DNA from: Candidatus Pantoea haifensis
GTDB lineage: Bacteria; Pseudomonadota; Gammaproteobacteria; Enterobacterales; Enterobacteriaceae
Length of the DNA stretch: 64,000 bases
Direction: 5' to 3'
NCBI GenBank assembly: GCA_018842655.1
Contig: JAGTWN010000004.1
Span: 186,001-250,000, forward strand
Part shown: piece by piece, positions 42,112 through 49,619 of the stretch
Layout: every line of letters starts with the position of its first letter
Numbering within the stretch: position 1 is the first letter of the stretch
Notes under the pieces: generated by a model
What the model was told of the DNA's origin: nothing
Database searches by the model: none
The model's input: only the letters and a program-made list of their open reading frames with translations
Made by a program: the position numbers and the translations under genes

Positions 42112-42515
42112 TGTGACCTGCGTTGACACATTTTCCAGAGGCTTTAAGGAGAATGTGATGAAACAGTATGTTAAACGCACCCAGCGTGATTATCCTTTGT
42201 CCTTTAAGCTGTCTGTTGTGGAGCAGGTCGAAAAAGGGGAAATGTTCCAGTCGGTGCACGAAAAGCACGGTCTTATCTGCTCAATGACGGACGGCTACCC
42301 CTGTTATCAGAATTCACTTGCGGAAAGAGTAAACGGGATACTTAAAAAATGAGTTCCTGCTGACGCGTCCGGCAGACCCTGAGCAGTCGCGAAAGTGGTG
42401 GATGAACCAGTGAAGATCTATAACAGTCAGCGGCCACATCTGTCGCTAAAGGACAAAACGCCTGATGCAGTGCATCAGGCGTTTTAAAGGCATAAAAGTG
42501 TCAACCTGTGCCAGA
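42112..42515 (+). mobile_element. Internally deleted IS3-family insertion sequence
   Basis: About 0.4 kb remnant. The two ends carry an inverted GTTGACAC (42122-42129 and its complement at 42498-42505) within longer imperfect terminal repeats. Inside, the first 29 codons of an OrfA-like gene run directly into the last part of an OrfB/DDE transposase. Intact IS3 members are 1.2-1.5 kb, so about 1 kb is missing. Exact ends and target duplication cannot be fixed by eye. It sits between the cysS terminator and ybcJ. Confidence 0.8.
42158..42487 (+). pseudogene. Fused OrfA/OrfB transposase remnant (IS3 family)
   Basis: Starts MKQYVKRTQRDYPLSFKLSV with AAGGAG upstream, then jumps after VEKGEM into the C-terminal transposase part HEKHGLICSMTDGYPCYQNS and LAERVNGILK, which includes the last Glu of the DDE triad. 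The frame then changes twice (the A-run near 42345 and near 42400) before KIYNSQRPHLSLKDKTPDAV and the stop at 42487. The first two catalytic Asp are gone, so no active transposase can be made even if the frameshifts are errors. Confidence 0.85.
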
Positions 42516-42549
42516 ACTGGTCACTGTATTAAAGATTAGTTTGCAAAAA

Positions 42550-42761
42550 TCAAGCAATGACAGTGACGCGTTGACCTGCAAACTCAACGGTTTGCCCTGG
42601 AAAGATTTTGCAGCGTTTACGGGTTTCGACTTCACCATCAACGCGCACTTCGCCATCAGCAATGACGACTTTAGCCTGTGCTCCGCTTTCTACCCAGCCT
42701 TCCAGTTTAAGCAAATCACACAGATCGACGTGCGGGAATTTCCCCAGGAGAAGTTTGCCAT
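42550..42761 (-). CDS. ybcJ: S4-like RNA-binding protein YbcJ (frameshifted in assembly)
   Basis: Small protein of about 70 residues with an S4-type RNA-binding fold: VDLCDLLKLEGWVESGAQAK followed by DGEVETRKRCKIFPGQTVEF. The start is ATG 42761 (MANFSLGKFPHVDL after adding one C at 42747-42748 on the coding strand), overlapping the last base of folD. An alternative in-frame start 30 bp upstream lies within folD and does not match the family. The cellular role is unknown. Confidence 0.87.
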
Positions 42762-43627
42762 TATGCCTTTCCTCCGTCGTGATATTCTTCACAAGCCTGC
42801 AGCGTGTTCTGAATCAGGGTAGCAACGGTCATTGGGCCTACACCGCCAGGCACCGGCGTGATAAAGGAAGCACGTTCTGAGGCCGCTTCGAAATCAACAT
42901 CGCCGACCACTTTGCCACTCTCTAAACGGTTGATGCCCACATCAATCACGATGGCGCCCGGTTTGATCCAGTCGCCTGGAATAAAGCCAGGCTTACCAAC
43001 AGCAACCACCAGCAGATCGGCGTGCTCGACGTGATGGCGCAAATCTTTGGTGAAGCGATGCGTAACGGTGGTGGTGCAACCCGCCAGCAGCAGTTCCATG
43101 CTCATTGGACGACCTACAATATTAGATGCGCCCACCACAACGGCATTCAGGCCGTAAGTATCAATGTTATAGCGTTCCAGCAGCGTAACGATACCGCGTG
43201 GCGTACAGGGACGCAGTTTTGGTGCACGCTGACACAGGCGACCCACGTTGTAAGGATGAAAACCATCAACATCTTTGGTGGGGGTAATACGTTCCAGCAC
43301 TTTGACGTTGTCGATACCTGCTGGCAGCGGCAGTTGTACCAGGATGCCATCAATTTCGTGGTCGTCATTCAGTTCATCAATCAGCTGTAGCAACTCGGCT
43401 TCGCTGGTGGTAGCGGGGAGATCGTAAGAGCGGGACGTAAAACCTACTTCTTCGCAGGCGCGGCGTTTGCTGCCGACATAGATTTGCGATGCAGGGTTTT
43501 CGCCGACCAGAACGACTGCCAGACCGGGTGCACGTTTACCGGCTGCCAGACGCTGCCTTACTTTTTCCGCAACCTCAAGACGCACCTGCTGCGCAATCGT
43601 TTTACCGTCAATAATTTTTGCTGCCAT
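42761..43627 (-). CDS. folD: Bifunctional methylenetetrahydrofolate dehydrogenase/cyclohydrolase
   Basis: One-carbon enzyme interconverting 5,10-methylene-THF and 10-formyl-THF with NADP. The 288-residue protein shows GILVQLPLP, the Rossmann motif [20 protein letters not shown] and the signature [14 protein letters not shown]; the Tyr/Lys catalytic pair lies in [18 protein letters not shown]. It is coupled to ybcJ by a one-base overlap, with argU upstream on the other strand as in E. coli. It is intact. Confidence 0.96.
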   Translation of the reverse strand: MAAKIIDGKTIAQQVRLEVAEKVRQRLAAGKRAPGLAVVLVGENPASQIYVGSKRRACEEVGFTSRSYDLPATTSEAELLQLIDELNDDHEIDGILVQLPLPAGIDNVKVLERITPTKDVDGFHPYNVGRLCQRAPKLRPCTPRGIVTLLERYNIDTYGLNAVVVGASNIVGRPMSMELLLAGCTTTVTHRFTKDLRHHVEHADLLVVAVGKPGFIPGDWIKPGAIVIDVGINRLESGKVVGDVDFEAASERASFITPVPGGVGPMTVATLIQNTLQACEEYHDGGKA

Positions 43628-43763
43628 CAGAGAGGAAATCCACTGTATTGTGTTGAATCGGGGAAGGGTGCTATTTTGTCAGAAGCGCGCCGTGCTGTCA
43701 GGTTTTGAATTGCTGACATTGTCTTAAACTTCAGCAACCATTCTTGTGTGAAGGCCAAAAACG

Positions 43764-43791
43764 TTGACTCAGGCGGGTCGGCCCGTATAAT
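43764..43791 (+). promoter_or_regulatory. Promoter of argU
   Basis: TTGACT (43764-43769), a 16-bp spacer and TATAAT (43786-43791), then a G/C-rich discriminator as usual for stable RNA promoters under stringent control. The tRNA begins 15 bp after the -10 element. Confidence 0.82.
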
Positions 43792-43806
43792 CCACGCCAT
43801 CTCCAC

Positions 43807-43883
43807 GCGCCCTTAGCTCAGCTGGATAGAGCACCGGCCTTCTAAGCCGTAGGTCACAGGTTCGAATCCTGTAGGGCGTGCCA
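43807..43883 (+). tRNA. argU: tRNA-Arg (anticodon UCU)
   Basis: A 77-nt cloverleaf: acceptor GCGCCCT pairs with AGGGCGT (one G-U), D arm AGCTCAGCTGGATAGAGC, anticodon arm with CTTCTAA giving UCU, T arm CAGGTTCGAATCCTG, and an encoded CCA. It reads AGA/AGG codons. Its 3' end is a frequent integration site (DLP12 in E. coli), and an integrase tail follows immediately. Confidence 0.97.
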
Positions 43884-43898
43884 TTATCTTTCAATGAG

Positions 43899-44042
43899 TT
43901 ACGCAAGTTTCAATCCCACCTGATTTCCCCCTTGTGTCGTATTTGTGTCGCTTTCCCCCAAAAGTGAGTCAATTTTGCGCGCATGCTCCGTTAAAGGGTT
44001 CGGTGCCAGGTGCGCATAACGACGCACCATTTCGATCGTCTG
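43899..44042 (-). pseudogene. 3' remnant of a phage-type tyrosine integrase
   Basis: The minus strand reads [20 protein letters not shown], then [10 protein letters not shown] and a stop at 43899-43901. This is the C-terminus of a tyrosine recombinase including the catalytic Tyr of RRYAHLAP. The box I Arg and everything upstream are absent; the sequence switches to a sensor-kinase fragment at about 44037-44042. Its 3' end lies 16 bp from argU, the position expected of an element integrated at this tRNA. Confidence 0.8.
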
Positions 44043-44740
44043 CTGCTGGCGCGCCAGCTACAGTGGCTTGGGCAGCAGGCGGAGCTGGCTGCTGATGGCT
44101 ATGAAGCCCTCAACTTATGGCAGAAACAGGCATTCGATATCATTATCACCGACTGCAACATGCCTAATCTGAACGGTTATCAGCTCACGCGGATTTTGCG
44201 TGAATCGGAAGAAGAGCAAGGCCGCAAACGGGCCTGGATCATAGGTTTTACCGCCAGTGCTATGCATGAAGTGATGCAACTCTGCTTAGAGGCGGGCATG
44301 AATAGCTGCCTGTTTAAGCCTTGTTCTATTAATGGGCTGACGCGGGCGCTGCATCAATCCAGCAACGGGTTTATCTCGGCAACTCAGGAGGCTGACGAGC
44401 AGGCGCAGCCGGAAGTCTCTGACCTGATGGATGTCTACATGCTTGAACTGATGGTCACCACGTTGAAAGAGGATCTGGCCATGATTACTCAACTCACCCT
44501 GCGAGAGCATCGCGTGGAAGTGGCTGAGCTGGCGCATCGTATTGCAGGAAGCGTACGATGCGCCCGGCAGAATGCCCTGGCGGATGCCTGCCTCTGCCTT
44601 GAAACGCAGTGCCGTGACGAGGCGGTATGCGTGGATACGCTTGAGCCGTTTTTGAGGCATTACTTTTGCGCCTCGAAAACTATCTGATCCGTCTGCAGGA
44701 AGTCAAAAAGCTGGCAGAGGTGGCAGAAAAACGGGATTAA
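44037..44740 (+). pseudogene. 3' fragment of an EvgS/BvgS-like hybrid sensor kinase (receiver + HPt)
   Basis: The reading frame begins within a receiver domain ([20 protein letters not shown]), with the phospho-acceptor region FDIIITDCNMPNLNGYQLTR, the Thr/Lys end of the domain (IIGFTASAM; CLFKPCS), and then a histidine phosphotransfer domain with His in ELAHRIAGSVRCARQ. The periplasmic sensor, kinase and ATPase domains are missing. No promoter or ribosome site for the fragment is evident. T-run 44664-44667 is probably one base short, which would extend the end to LRLENYLIRLQEVKKLAEVA and a stop at 44740. It is probably a silent relic of a two-component system. Confidence 0.82.
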
Positions 44741-44796
44741 CACGTTGAAAGTCGCTAAAAACTACCCTTGCAGGATCAACATCCATGAAACTGAAT

Positions 44797-44817
44797 ACAG
44801 CCACCTTACGTGGCTGT
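44797..44817. terminator. Stem-loop downstream of the kinase fragment
   Basis: Stem ACAGCCAC/GTGGCTGT with loop CTTAC followed by TAATTTATT; a plausible weak terminator between two convergent units. Confidence 0.5.
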
Positions 44818-44844
44818 TAATTTATTGTCCGCCCAGCAGGCGTA

Positions 44845-45075
44845 TCACTTTTGCTTGATGGTTTCCAGATACGCCAGACTGGCATCGTCCGGGTTTTCAC
44901 TTTGCATGGCTGAAAACCCTTTGTCGAAAACATCAGCAACGGAATAGCCTTCGCCCGCCAGCGGATTAAGCACATTCGCGATAACGCCTAAAGCTACTTC
45001 AAGTGAGAGGATCCTCTCGTGGTTTTCCAGATTTTCCTGCTCCAGTTCAGCAATTCTTGCTTCTAAATCGCTCAT
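44845..45075 (-). CDS. Small coiled-coil protein of unknown function
   Basis: A 76-residue soluble protein that I do not recognise. The first 30 residues (MSDLEARIAELEQENLENHE) form a heptad-like coiled coil; the rest is acidic with LNPLAGEGYSVADVFDKGF and ends YLETIKQK. It is preceded by GAGGGC close to the ATG. It is isolated between the kinase relic and a lipid-kinase gene and may be a short oligomerising adaptor. A spurious call cannot be excluded, but composition and a ribosome site support it. Confidence 0.6.
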   Translation of the reverse strand: MSDLEARIAELEQENLENHERILSLEVALGVIANVLNPLAGEGYSVADVFDKGFSAMQSENPDDASLAYLETIKQK

Positions 45076-45209
45076 GCTACTTGCCCTCTTTATTCATCAA
45101 TTATTCACTCTCTATGGTAGTTCAATCGTCCGCGACGCTGAAGAGCCCTGGGGTAAGCAGAATCGGCAGAACGGTGAATGCCGGGCGGGAATACCCTGAA
45201 AAACACGCT

Positions 45210-46101
45210 TTAACGGACGGCGAACACGCTGATGGCTTTGTTCATCAGGCGAAAATGTGCTGGTGTCTGACCAATAATTTCGCCATCGGCATTGATGTAG
45301 TGCGGGCGGCGCGTATGCAGTGTGAGCGATGTGGTGCTGAATGTCCTGACGTTACGCCAGCGCCCCTGTGTGCCGCGGCGCAAAAAGGAAACAGTGCGAG
45401 CATCTGCCACCAGTGTGCAATCTCCAGGCTGTAAACGTCGAGCAAACCATCATCGGGCGCGGCGCTTCGCTCAACTGTCATACCGCCGCCGTAAAAGCGA
45501 CCGTTGCCCACAGAAACCTGCACCGTTTTAATCGGGATCGCGTGGCCTTCATGGATCAATGTGGCGCTAAAGGGGCGACTCTGGCGCAAAAGGCGAAAGG
45601 CTGCCAGGGCGTAGCCGCCAACTCCCCAGCGTTTCTTTGATTCAGCCGTCAGGTTATGCGCCAGCTCAGCCGAAAAGCCAATGCTGGATACATTCAAAAA
45701 AGATGCCCATTCACCTCCCCTAAATCTACATCACGTTGCTGTCCGGCGGTGATGATATTTACTGCCTGTTCCAGATCTGGCGGAATGCCCAGCGTGCGGG
45801 CAAAATCATTCGCTGTTCCTAGCGGCAGAATGCCCAGCGGCAACCCTGTCTTAAGTAAGCCGGGAGCCGCTGCGTTGAGTGTGCCGTCGCCACCGCCCAC
45901 AATGACAAAACTGACGCGTGCGGAAAAGGCGACAATCAGCTCAGCGTATGTTCGGTTGTCATCTTCGTCTGGCTCAATGACCGCAATATTTGATTTCATC
46001 AGCAAAGCACGGGCGCGCTGTTTTTCATGACGGCCTTTACGTGAATGATGATTAATCAGTAAAAGTGCTGTTTTGCCTGGCGATACCTTCTGTTCCGGCA
46101 T
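45210..46101 (-). CDS. YegS/BmrU-type diacylglycerol/lipid kinase (two assembly frameshifts)
   Basis: Lipid-kinase family with a DAGK catalytic domain: INHHSRKGRHE, the nucleotide loop FVIVGGGDGTLNAAAPGLLK and LPLGTANDFARTLGIP, then VNGHLFLNVSSIGFSAELAH. The start ATG 46101 gives MPEQKVSPGKTALLLINHHS. Breaks at A-runs 45696-45701 and 45382-45386 (T on the coding strand) are each one base short; repaired, the C-terminus reads PHYINADGEIIGQTPAHFRL and the protein is about 297 residues. The lipid substrate is unknown; YegS phosphorylates phosphatidylglycerol. Confidence 0.86.
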
Positions 46102-46281
46102 GGTTATCCATTTTTTGTTCTGTTTTAAACGATACGGTGGCAGAAAGTACAGCATTCACACGCCCCAGGTACAACCTTGCTTGCGCTAATTTACGTAGCA
46201 GGTTTAACACGTGAGCAGTGTGGATTTAGTGCCGGGCCATCCTTGACTATGCTTAAAGCAGGCCATAATTCAGGAGGCGAT

Positions 46282-46572
46282 ATGACCGAGCAAGAATTCC
46301 GAAAAGCATTAGCGGAGAATGGATTTGACGAGCCGGTACTCGTCGAGCGTAAACCTGGCACCCGGCTCGATAATCATATGCATCCTTTTGAGATGATGGC
46401 GTTCATTATGAGCGGCGACATCACTCTATTTACTGAACACAGCGAAAACACTTATCAGGCCGGGCAGATTTTTCACCTTCAGGCTAATGAGCTACACCGT
46501 GAGGCGTTCGGCCCGCAGGGCGTTCGTTACCTCTCTGGGCGCAAAAATAGCGGCCAGACACTGCATTCGTGA
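46282..46572 (+). CDS. Small cupin-domain protein
   Basis: A 96-residue single-domain cupin: DNHMHPFEMMAFIMSGDITL contains cupin motif 1 with two His and a Glu, and LQANELHREAFGPQGVRYLS contains the motif 2 His. Such sets usually bind one Fe, Mn, Ni or Zn ion. The start ATG 46282 is preceded by CAGGAGG; upstream in-frame codons are unsupported. No catalytic role can be assigned. Confidence 0.8.
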   Translation: MTEQEFRKALAENGFDEPVLVERKPGTRLDNHMHPFEMMAFIMSGDITLFTEHSENTYQAGQIFHLQANELHREAFGPQGVRYLSGRKNSGQTLHS

Positions 46573-46643
46573 GATACCGCACGTCAGATTCACTGAAGGT
46601 AGCTATAGTTAACAGACCAACAACAGCGTCGATGGAGGTCATT

Positions 46644-46841
46644 ATGTCTGAACGTCCCGATTATGAAGAGCCAGTACCTGATGATGCCGAATATCCGGCA
46701 TACGAAGATGATGAAGAAGAGCTACCAGAGGGCGCGGATGAAGATATCGATCCGCTTGAGGATGATGAAGATGGTGACGTAATTGATCCGCTTGAAGATG
46801 AAGATGGTAACGACTTTCCCGAGCCCGCTAAAGACATTTAA
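46644..46841 (+). CDS. Highly acidic small protein
   Basis: A 65-residue protein with a strong ribosome site (GGAGG) before ATG 46644 and a good terminator after it, so it is very likely expressed. About half the residues are Asp or Glu. A near repeat is visible, IDPLEDDEDGD then IDPLEDEDGND. There is no signal peptide, Cys or His. I do not recognise the family; such proteins can bind cations or basic partners, but that is speculation. Confidence 0.75.
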   Translation: MSERPDYEEPVPDDAEYPAYEDDEEELPEGADEDIDPLEDDEDGDVIDPLEDEDGNDFPEPAKDI

Positions 46842-46848
46842 TATCACA

Positions 46849-46870
46849 AACCGCCTGCGGGCGGTTTTTA
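46849..46870 (+). terminator. Intrinsic terminator after the acidic protein gene
   Basis: Stem AACCGCC/GGCGGTT with loop TGCG, then TTT. Confidence 0.82.
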
Positions 46871-46983
46871 CATTGCAGTGAACGTCAGATTTCAACACAG
46901 GCACTCCTTCTCCGCTATCACGATACCTGCCCGCCGTTTTCTGCTTTTGCCCGTTGCATTTTTGTCAAAACAATTGAGGTGCC

Positions 46984-47409
46984 ATGACGCAACTTGATGA
47001 TCTTTTTCAACGCCTTTCACGCTCGCCTTTTCGCCAGCGATTTGCATTAGGCAGCGCAGAATATGCGTACTGCCTGAACAAAGGTGAAGCCGGAGTGCGT
47101 GAGCACGCCGCTGATTTTATTAAACAAAGGCTGGCGGAAGCCGAGCCTGTAAATGATGGCAAACAAACGCCGATGCGTGGTCATCCGGTGTTCATTGCTC
47201 AGCACGCCACAGCAACATGTTGCCGGGGATGTCTGAGTAAGTGGCATAACATTCCTCAACATCAGGCGTTAACGGCTAAACAGCAAGCCTGGGCGGTAGA
47301 CGTCATTTTGCACTGGCTTCAACTGCAAATGCAGAAACCCGCTCCGGTGGCAAAAAAGCCTAAAGCAAAAAATCAGCCCCAGGATCAGCAACAGCTCAAT
47401 TTGCTGTGA
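46984..47409 (+). CDS. DUF4186 family protein
   Basis: A 141-residue cytoplasmic protein with the DUF4186 core PMRGHPVFIAQHATATCCRG followed by CLSKWHNIPQ, whose Cys/Cys/Cys and His residues suggest a metal or nucleic-acid site. The C-terminal tail is Lys/Gln-rich (KKPKAKNQPQDQQQ). Function is unknown. It is monocistronic and has only a weak ribosome site (GAGGTGCC) before ATG 46984. Confidence 0.82.
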   Translation: MTQLDDLFQRLSRSPFRQRFALGSAEYAYCLNKGEAGVREHAADFIKQRLAEAEPVNDGKQTPMRGHPVFIAQHATATCCRGCLSKWHNIPQHQALTAKQQAWAVDVILHWLQLQMQKPAPVAKKPKAKNQPQDQQQLNLL

Positions 47410-47550
47410 CGGACAGATATCTTGTCAGATGGCGAATTTTTCGCCACTTAAACCCCATTTTTGATTCCCGGTTTATTCTTAAATCTTTCCAGTACCGCCT
47501 GTGCCAGGATAAAAAACTGACACGGCACTTTCGATTTAAAAGAGGGAATT

Positions 47551-47868
47551 ATGAAGAAAACAATTATTGCACTGTCTGCACTTTTACTGGCATCACCTGT
47601 TTTCGCGGCAACCACAACCGACAACACGGTAGCGGAAGCGCATAAAGGCGCGGACACCGCCAAAGAGAAACTGCATCAGTCTCAGCACAAAGGTGAAGAG
47701 CTCAATCTTAAAGCAAAACATGCGGCGGAAGGCAAAAGCAATGCCACCAGCAGCAAGATTGAGGAAGGTACGCAAAAGACCTGGAATAGCACCAAAGAAG
47801 GCGCTGAGAAAGGCTGGGATAAAACCAGGCAGGGCGCTGAAGAGCTGAAGAACAAAGCGACTAACTGA
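47551..47868 (+). CDS. Small periplasmic Lys/Glu-rich protein, hydrophilic-repeat type
   Basis: A 105-residue exported protein: signal peptide MKKTIIALSALLLASPVFAA, then a hydrophilic region with repeated motifs such as GADTAKEKLHQS, GTQKTWNSTKEGAEKGWDKT and RQGAEELKNK. The 11-residue-like periodicity recalls LEA or YtxH-type stress proteins. The ribosome site GAGGG precedes ATG 47551 and a strong terminator follows. The role is unknown; desiccation or envelope stress is only a guess. Confidence 0.72.
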   Translation: MKKTIIALSALLLASPVFAATTTDNTVAEAHKGADTAKEKLHQSQHKGEELNLKAKHAAEGKSNATSSKIEEGTQKTWNSTKEGAEKGWDKTRQGAEELKNKATN

Positions 47869-47892
47869 TCAACGCAGTTCTGAAGGGCTGAA

Positions 47893-47918
47893 AACCCACC
47901 GTCCGGTGGGTTTTTTTA
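47893..47918 (+). terminator. Strong intrinsic terminator
   Basis: Stem AACCCACCG/CGGTGGGTT with a two-base loop, then a run of T. Confidence 0.88.
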
Positions 47919-47941
47919 TATGTCAGGCCGGGTTAACGCAT

Positions 47942-49060
47942 TTATCCTTCTGCTGTGGTATCCAAATCTTTTTTACCTTCTTCAATAAATTCTTCATTAA
48001 TCGCTTCGCTGTTGTCCCGGTTATCACGTCCGGAAAGCAGATTCCAGCAGGCGATAAACAGGGCAGCAATTACCGGACCGATGACGAAGCCGTTGATACC
48101 GTAAATTTCGAGGCCACCCAGGGTGGTGATCAGCACAAGATAATCGGGCATTTTGGTATCTTTGCCTACCAGCAGCGGTCGCAGAATATTATCAACCAGT
48201 CCCACTATCACCACAAAGAAGCCCACCAGGAACAGACCTTTCCACAACGCGCTTGTGGCAAAAAGAAGATAGCGGCCGGTACCCAAATAATGGCGGAGCC
48301 TACTGCGGGGATCAGAGATAAAAAAGCCATCAACGATCCCCATAACAGACTGCCATCAATATCGACAAACCAGAACGCCAGCCCCCCAGAATGCCCTGAA
48401 CGAGGCCAACAACCACTGTACCTTTGACCGTCGCCCGTGATACGGCAGCAAACTTCATTAACAGGTGATGTTTGATATAGGTCGACAGTGGCAACGCTTC
48501 CAGAATCAAGTTCACCAGATGGGAGCCATCTTTCAGCAAAAAGAACAGCAGATAGAGCATGACGCCGAAGCCCACAGTAAAACTGAATGTGCCTCTGCCA
48601 ATGATAAACATGCTGCCTGCGGCGTACTGTCCCCCTTGAGCGCCAGTCCCGATAACTTTTGCTGGATCGCTGTTGCGCTATCCAGATTATGCTCGGCGAG
48701 ATAGTGCGTTGCCCAGTCGGGCAGATGCTGCATCAACTGAGCAAAAACGATCGGAAACTGCGTCGAGTTGGTTTGCAGTTTGGTGTATACCGTGTTGATT
48801 TCCACCGCCAGCGAAGAGGTGATGATTGCCAGCGGTGTAAAAACAATTAAACAGATACACAGCAAGGTCAGCAGCGATGCCAGTCCGTTGCGATCGCTCA
48901 GTCTGGTGCGCAGGAACGTTTTGAGCGGGTGGAAAATAACGGTCAGCACCGCTGCCCATAAAATCGGGGAAAAATAGGGAGCTAATACCTCGAAGAAAGC
49001 AACCGTAACGATGGCCAAAATCAGCAGGAAAAACCCCATGCTCAGTCCTTTAAAGCGCAT
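47942..49060 (-). CDS. AI-2E family transporter / YdiK-like membrane protein (three assembly frameshifts)
   Basis: Inner-membrane protein of the AI-2E/PerM exporter family. It begins MRFKGLSMGFFLLILAIVTV and contains FSFTVGFGVMLYLLFFLLKD, ATVKGTVVVGLVQGILGG and the conserved DNILRPLLVGKDTKMPDYLV. Breaks occur at 48631-48635, 48382-48387 (both G on the coding strand) and 48262-48266 (T on the coding strand), each one base short. Repaired length is about 373 residues with seven or eight helices, fitting YdiK (370). The transported compound is unknown. Confidence 0.86.
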
Positions 49061-49278
49061 TGAAAAACCTCATGTAAAATCTCTCCTGGTGTGCCTGAAT
49101 TCTGCCGGGTTACAGCGTTAACGCAGTAATGAAAAGCATGCGTAACCGGGCATGAGAAAGCGTTTTTAACGTCAACCTGGATTAGCGTAGCGTTTTCGCC
49201 GCAAAAGGTGAGCAACAATCTTAAGAGATTATGCCGGGTGCCGATAAAAGCATCAGTAACATAACGCGAGTAGAGCAG

Positions 49279-49600
49279 ATGAAAAGATTTATCTCAACGC
49301 TGAAAACCGGACTGCTGGCGGGCGCACTATCCGCAGGCACCCGCCGTCACAATGGAAGAAACCACGGCATTTGATTGGAAAGTTATTGAGCAGCAGATCG
49401 CCAAAACGCACAGCATCCAGAATGAAATTGTCCAAACTGATCGTTACGATGCCCTGGTATTGGGTTTAGTGGGCGACTTTAGCCCAGGCAAGAGGCTGGC
49501 AAAGCATTCAGCGACGCAAAAAGCGGATGCGCGGCTGAATCTGCTGGATAGGTTAAAAACGGCCAAATGCCACTGGCATAAGAAGCAGGGCCAGCCCTGA
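49279..49600 (+). CDS. Small exported protein of unknown function (frameshifted in assembly)
   Basis: A putative signal peptide MKRFISTLKTGLLAGALSAG starts at 49279 and runs out of frame; the mature part is open from 49352 (MEETTAFDWKVIEQQIAKTH) to 49600. Joining the two needs two extra bases near GG 49336-49337, giving a signal-peptidase-like end SAGAPAVTMEE. The mature part is Lys-rich and unrecognised. If only the downstream ATG is used the protein would be cytosolic with 82 residues. A terminator overlaps the stop. Confidence 0.55.
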
Positions 49601-49619
49601 CGGACTGGCCCCGTTTTTT
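49588..49619 (+). terminator. Intrinsic terminator between 49600 and the glycan gene
   Basis: Stem GGGCCAG/CTGGCCC followed by CGTTTTTT; it overlaps the stop codon of the upstream small gene. Confidence 0.85.

Noticed and set aside
43807-44740. An active integrative element at argU
   Set aside because: Only the last 45 or so codons of the integrase remain and no second attachment site was found in the window.
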